From assembly GCA_902773165.1 (NCBI GenBank), contig CACYDO010000157.1, positions 1 through 8,478 of the forward strand: a stretch of 8,478 nt of DNA, read 5' to 3'. The position numbers and the translations under genes were made by a program. Positions 5,671 through 8,478 of this stretch are shown in pieces. Numbering within the stretch: the stretch's first letter is position 1; each line of letters opens with the position of its first letter. This DNA is from an uncultured Ruminococcus sp. (GTDB lineage Bacteria; Bacillota; Clostridia; Oscillospirales; Acutalibacteraceae). The notes under the pieces are model-generated. The model saw nothing but the letters and a program-made list of their open reading frames with translations. It did no database searches and was not told where the DNA came from.

Positions 5671-5938
5671 ACATATCCTGAAGATCAGCGGCAGTTATAT
5701 CATTTTCCAGATTATCCCTTGCAAGATCATTATCAATTGCTTTATAAACAGAGGGAATTGGTTTTTCCTCCTCGAAGGGAACAGTGTGATAGACCTTCTG
5801 AGAAGGTGCGGCCGTTCCGGCAACTATGGGAGCCGCGTTTACTTTGCCGTGTTTCGCCTTCCCTTGGATCTCCGGAACAGGGCTTTGTTCATTTTTTCTG
5901 TGTTTTTCGTAAGGACGTTTCATTCCTTGCTTTGCCAT
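5669..5938 (-). CDS. Small basic hypothetical protein (89 aa)
   Basis: The N-terminal third is basic (MAKQGMKRPYEKHRKNEQ, then EIQGKAKHGK). The middle reads APIVAGTAAPSQKVYHTVPF. The C-terminal third is acidic (SVYKAIDNDLARDNLENDI, then AADLQDM). There is no signal peptide, membrane segment or cysteine. I believe similar small proteins occur in Ruminococcus-type genomes, but I can assign no domain or function. GAGGTGATG (5952-5944) immediately precedes the ATG at 5938, an excellent ribosome binding site that supports real translation. The 137 bases separating it from the SOD-like gene upstream hold no clear promoter or terminator, so co-transcription is possible. A bidirectional terminator ends the gene. 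Confidence 0.7.
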   Translation of the reverse strand: MAKQGMKRPYEKHRKNEQSPVPEIQGKAKHGKVNAAPIVAGTAAPSQKVYHTVPFEEEKPIPSVYKAIDNDLARDNLENDITAADLQDM

Positions 5939-5958
5939 AATACATCACCTCATGATTA

Positions 5959-5980
5959 TTATCGGCAAAAAAAACGATAA
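5959..5980 (-). other. A/T-loop hairpin in the leader of the small basic protein gene
   Basis: TTATCG (5959-5964) and CGATAA (5975-5980) form a 6-bp inverted repeat. On the minus-strand RNA its loop would contain eight consecutive U residues, just upstream of the ribosome binding site at 5952-5944. It could modulate translation or be a poor terminator. Evidence is structural only. Confidence 0.3.
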
Positions 5981-6075
5981 AATGCAGTTCGCCCTAAAAA
6001 AACTGTGGATACATCTCGCCTATCATCATTGAACGATGTGTATATTTACAAATACCTTTTCGTGATTACCGCCGT

Positions 6076-6543
6076 TTATCTGTTGTTTATCCGCGTTGCT
6101 CCGCAAATTGGTTTAATGACTCCGCAAGCAATTTTTTCGCCGGAATTTCCCGAGGGCTGAGAACGAAAGTCGTCTGCGTCACTGTGAATTACGACTGTTT
6201 TCCCTATTATTTCATTAACGGTAAATCTGTTTGTCAAAAATTCCAGATAGGCTATGCCGGAGCTTGAAAGAAGCGGCGGAAGATCTCCGGCATGAAAAGG
6301 GTGCGGCTGATTCTCGGGATCAAAATGTCCTTTTGTATCGGAAAAATCTTTACCGCGGCAGCTGTCACCCTCGTGAATATGAAAACCGTGGAACGATGAT
6401 TCGCTTTTTGGGAAACCGGATATTCTCGCTGAAACTATCACCATATTATTTTTCGTATAAAACAAGACTTCCCCTTTTATATCTTTGCAATCACCTTTTC
6501 CCATAATAACTGCTCTTGCACATGGCTGTCCGTTGATTTGCAT
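6076..6543 (-). CDS. Cu/Zn superoxide dismutase family protein, no signal peptide
   Basis: The protein has 155 residues. Copper ligands are H55 and H57 (GFHIHEGDSC), bridging H73 (KGHFDPENQPHPF) and H120 (TVVIHSDADDF). Zinc ligands are H73, H81, H84 and D87 (PFHAGDLP). C62 and C140 (GNSGEKIACGVI) are placed for the conserved disulfide. The active-site Arg that precedes this cysteine in classical enzymes (SRLACG) is Lys137 here, which may reduce superoxide attraction. The zinc loop is short. Most bacterial SodC proteins are exported, but no signal sequence is present, so this one is predicted cytosolic. The ATG at 6543 is preferred over the in-frame ATG at 6552 because GGAGATGAT (6556-6548) is a near-perfect ribosome binding site that overlaps the earlier ATG. 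It is divergent from an FAD-Rieske oxidoreductase. Confidence 0.85.
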   Translation of the reverse strand: MQINGQPCARAVIMGKGDCKDIKGEVLFYTKNNMVIVSARISGFPKSESSFHGFHIHEGDSCRGKDFSDTKGHFDPENQPHPFHAGDLPPLLSSSGIAYLEFLTNRFTVNEIIGKTVVIHSDADDFRSQPSGNSGEKIACGVIKPICGATRINNR

Positions 6544-6598
6544 TGTAATCATCTCCGATCAATTCTGTAATTCAGATCTGTATGGATCGCGCTTTTTT

Positions 6599-6628
6599 AT
6601 TGTATGAATTTTCAGGTTATTTTGTGAA
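6599..6628 (-). promoter_or_regulatory. Probable promoter of the SOD-like gene
   Basis: On the minus strand TTCACA (6628-6623) and TACAAT (6604-6599) are separated by 18 bases, each one mismatch from consensus. The predicted start is near 6592, leaving a leader of about 50 bases. The remaining divergent region up to 6770 has no gene; I saw no equally good plus-strand promoter. Confidence 0.55.
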
Positions 6629-6770
6629 TAGATCAGCGTAAATATGAGGTAATGACTTGCCTTATCTGCGATATTTCTGTTCACAGCTTCATCAGCCTTT
6701 TGTTTTATTCAGGTAATTTATAAGTATATTTTTTATTGCCGAGGATAATAATAACATCGGTGATATAATA

Positions 6771-8078
6771 ATGAAATCGGAAATGAGATCTGTATGGGAC
6801 GATACAGTAGAAATGCCGTCCTTCCCGAAACTATTTAATGATATTCACACAGACGTACTGATAATTGGCGGTGGTATTTCAGGTATACTTACCGCTTATC
6901 TTCTTACTCAGAACGGTATTAACTGCGTTATTGCAGAAAAAGACAGGATTTGCTCCGGAACTACACGGAATACTACAGCGAAGATAACGATTCAGCACGG
7001 TCTGATCTATCATAAAAATATCAAAAGCGCCGGAGTTGAAGCCGCACGTAAATATCTTGCTGCAAATGAAAATGCTTTTGCAAAATATGCAGAGCTTTGC
7101 AGTGGGATAAAGTGTGATTACGAGATCAAGGACAACTATGTTTATTCAACAAATGACAGAAAAGCGATTGAAGACGAATTGTCTGCTTTTTCCTCTATCG
7201 GTTATTACGCGGAGCTTTGCGAGTATCTGCCGATACCAGTGAAAAATGTCGGCGCAGTGAAGGTGAGAAATCAGGCGCAGTTCAATCCGCTGAAATTTAT
7301 AGCCGGGATCTCCAAAGAGCTTAATATTTACGAGCATACATTTGTCAGGGAAATGGCAGGTAATACAGCAATTACAGATCACGGAAAAATCCACGCCGAT
7401 AACGTTGTTGTCGCTACACATTTTCCGTTTATAAATAAACACGGCAGCTATTATCTAAAGCTGTATCAGCATCGTTCTTATATGCTTGCGCTTGAAAAGG
7501 CACAGGATGTTGACGGAATGTATGTCGATGAAAACAAAACCGGTATGTCTTTCAGAAATTACGGTGATCTTCTTTTGCTGGGAGGCGGAGGCAATAAAAC
7601 CGGAAAGCAATGCGGAGGCTGGACTGAACTGAGATCCTTTTCAAAAAATATATATCCGGCATCTACAGAAAAATATCACTGGGCGGCGCAGGACTGCATG
7701 AGCCTTGATACAATGCCGTATATCGGAGCATACTCAAAGAGTACTAATAATCTGTATGTTTCGACCGGATTTAACAAATGGGGAATAACGGGGTCTATGG
7801 TATCTGCAATGCTGCTTTGCGACATGATATCAGGCAGGCAAAACGATTATGCCAGCTTGTTCTCACCTTCAAGAAGCATGCTGAAACCTCAGCTTTTAGC
7901 AAATGGTTTTGAAGCGGCAAAAGGTTTGCTGTCTGTTTCAAAAAAACGCTGCCCACATCTTGGCTGTGCATTGCAGTGGAACGCTGCTGAAAGATCTTGG
8001 GATTGTCCTTGTCATGGCTCACGATTTACTGAAAACAGCGATGTTATTGATAATCCTGCAAACGGGAATCTGGGATAA
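6771..8078 (+). CDS. FAD-dependent oxidoreductase with C-terminal Rieske [2Fe-2S] domain
   Basis: The protein has 435 residues. An N-terminal DAO-type FAD fold carries TDVLIIGGGISGILTAYLL with the GxGxxG at G33-G38, followed by the IAEKDRICSGTTRNTT flavin-binding region. A C-terminal FAD-contact segment reads NNLYVSTGFNKWGITGSM. The last 45 residues form a Rieske centre: C394-x-H396 and C412-x-x-H415 as [2Fe-2S] ligands, with C399 and C414 able to form the usual disulfide. Relatives such as Bacillus YhfW share this FAD-plus-Rieske layout but are, as I recall, somewhat longer (about 500 residues). The substrate is unknown. GGTGAT (6759-6764) lies six bases before the ATG. No signal peptide is visible, so the protein is probably cytosolic. 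It is divergent from the SOD-like gene, which suggests but does not prove a shared redox role. Confidence 0.88.
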   Translation: MKSEMRSVWDDTVEMPSFPKLFNDIHTDVLIIGGGISGILTAYLLTQNGINCVIAEKDRICSGTTRNTTAKITIQHGLIYHKNIKSAGVEAARKYLAANENAFAKYAELCSGIKCDYEIKDNYVYSTNDRKAIEDELSAFSSIGYYAELCEYLPIPVKNVGAVKVRNQAQFNPLKFIAGISKELNIYEHTFVREMAGNTAITDHGKIHADNVVVATHFPFINKHGSYYLKLYQHRSYMLALEKAQDVDGMYVDENKTGMSFRNYGDLLLLGGGGNKTGKQCGGWTELRSFSKNIYPASTEKYHWAAQDCMSLDTMPYIGAYSKSTNNLYVSTGFNKWGITGSMVSAMLLCDMISGRQNDYASLFSPSRSMLKPQLLANGFEAAKGLLSVSKKRCPHLGCALQWNAAERSWDCPCHGSRFTENSDVIDNPANGNLG

Positions 8079-8114
8079 TTAGAACATTAGTTTAACTCAG
8101 ATAATTCAAGTGTT

Positions 8115-8138
8115 AGCAGCTTTTTTACAAAAGCTGTT
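8115..8138. other. Hairpin downstream of the FAD-Rieske gene
   Basis: CAGCTTTT (8117-8124) and AAAAGCTG (8129-8136), extended by one G-U and one A-U pair, form a 10-bp stem with a TTAC loop, 37 bases after the stop codon. No T run follows, so it is a poor intrinsic terminator and may instead protect the 3' end. The stretch 8139-8228 is AT-rich with nothing recognisable. Confidence 0.4.
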
Positions 8139-8228
8139 CAGTCTGTAGATAAACCCCGAAATCGTTAATAATACGGGATCATATTTATACTAATAATAAA
8201 TAATCTTCAATGTCCAATTTTCGTTATA

Positions 8229-8279
8229 AAAGTGCAACCACTTTAAAACAAAAAAGCCTACCCCTTCGAGTAGACTTTT
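8229..8279 (-). terminator. Minus-direction terminator plus adjacent hairpin
   Basis: On the minus strand AAAAGTCTAC (8279-8270) pairs with GTAGGCTTTT (8261-8252) through one G-U pair, and T-rich sequence follows. A second small hairpin, AAAGTG-CAAC-CACTTT (8229-8244), lies just beyond. It would terminate the minus-strand gene ending at 8349. Confidence 0.6.
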
Positions 8280-8292
8280 ACGACAGACTGAG

Positions 8293-8315
8293 GGCTGCCA
8301 AATCGCAGCCTTTTT
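8293..8315 (+). terminator. Plus-direction intrinsic terminator
   Basis: GGCTGC (8293-8298) and GCAGCC (8305-8310) form a perfect GC-rich 6-bp stem with a 6-base loop, followed by TTTTT (8311-8315). It is the best plus-strand terminator downstream of the FAD-Rieske gene, although it lies 215 bases past its stop codon. Confidence 0.7.
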
Positions 8316-8348
8316 ATGTAATGCTATATAATTATAAATGATGTATAT

Positions 8349-8478
8349 TCAAATATCATCTTCACGTATGGTATTATTTCTTACAGTGCGACGCACACTG
8401 CGAATACGCTTTTTCGCTTCGGCTGACGGGTGTTTCGCTTTCCACGGTATTCCGAATAAGATTCCGCAAAGCGTTCCT
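8349..8478 (-). CDS. C-terminal end of a probable minus-strand gene (partial)
   Basis: A minus-strand frame enters from the right edge and ends at TGA 8351-8349, giving 42 residues. Hydrophobic and small residues (GILFGIPW) are followed by a strongly basic stretch (KAKHPSAEAKKRIRSVRRTV) and an acidic end (REDDI). I cannot name the family. This frame is preferred because it runs furthest and a minus-direction terminator follows at 8279-8252. However, the other two minus frames and one plus frame are also open over most of this short, more GC-rich stretch, so the choice is tentative. Confidence 0.4.
   Translation of the reverse strand, partial: GTLCGILFGIPWKAKHPSAEAKKRIRSVRRTVRNNTIREDDI

Noticed and set aside
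5719..5980. Plus-strand frames antisense to the small basic protein
   Set aside because: The minus-strand frame has an excellent ribosome site and a terminator; the plus-strand frames have neither.
6004..6012. TGTGGATAC resembling a DnaA box
   Set aside because: It is a single near-match with no cluster and no other sign of a replication origin.
8252..8279. CCCCTTCGAG segment resembling a tRNA T-arm
   Set aside because: No acceptor, D or anticodon arms flank it; it is explained better as a terminator stem-loop.

Overview
The window looks like a chromosomal segment of an anaerobic, AT-rich Gram-positive of the Ruminococcus/Oscillospiraceae type. This rests on family resemblance of the proteins (a DUF5684-type membrane protein, a signal-peptide-less Cu/Zn-SOD-like protein, an FAD-Rieske oxidoreductase, an NrtR/PncA pair), strong GGAGG-type ribosome binding sites and near-consensus sigma-A promoters. 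It is inference by recognition; no database search was possible.

Layout. (1) 1-322, minus: a degraded c-di-GMP signalling gene in which part of an EAL domain runs directly into the phospho-acceptor motif of an Hpt domain. A consensus promoter overlaps its first codon, and a structured terminator-bearing element (about 355-437) lies upstream. (2) 571-2920, plus: a compact three-gene operon with its own promoter and terminator-like hairpin. It encodes a MmcQ/YjbR-EVE fusion, a stand-alone DEDDh 3'-5' exonuclease and a DUF5131 (phage Gp37/Gp68-like) three-cysteine protein with a second cysteine cluster at its C-terminus. This is the most interesting part: three nucleic-acid-related proteins, tightly coupled and without an assigned joint function. 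(3) 2942-2993: an exact-period 26-bp tandem repeat of hairpins between convergent genes. The DNA from 2902 to 2951 also shares two blocks with the element near 360-437, which indicates a dispersed repeat family. (4) 2995-4596, minus: an NAD-salvage locus with a Nudix-winged-helix regulator (NrtR type) and a nicotinamidase-like hydrolase. (5) 4776-5590, plus: a DUF5684-like membrane protein with a Gly/Pro/Tyr/Asn-rich tail. (6) 5621-6628, minus: a small conserved-looking basic protein, and upstream of it a Cu/Zn-SOD-family protein. (7) 6771-8078, plus: an FAD-dependent oxidoreductase with a C-terminal Rieske [2Fe-2S] centre, divergent from the SOD gene. (8) 8079-8478: a hairpin-rich intergenic stretch with oppositely oriented terminators, then the tail of a probable minus-strand gene leaving the window.

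How the genes may work together. NrtR and the nicotinamidase fit a textbook NAD-salvage pairing. The SOD-like protein and the FAD-Rieske enzyme share a divergent control region and may both belong to oxygen or redox tolerance. The MmcQ-EVE / exonuclease / DUF5131 operon suggests recognition of unusual or modified nucleic acid coupled to degradation or chemical processing, as repair, nucleic-acid quality control or defence. Sequence alone cannot decide between these.
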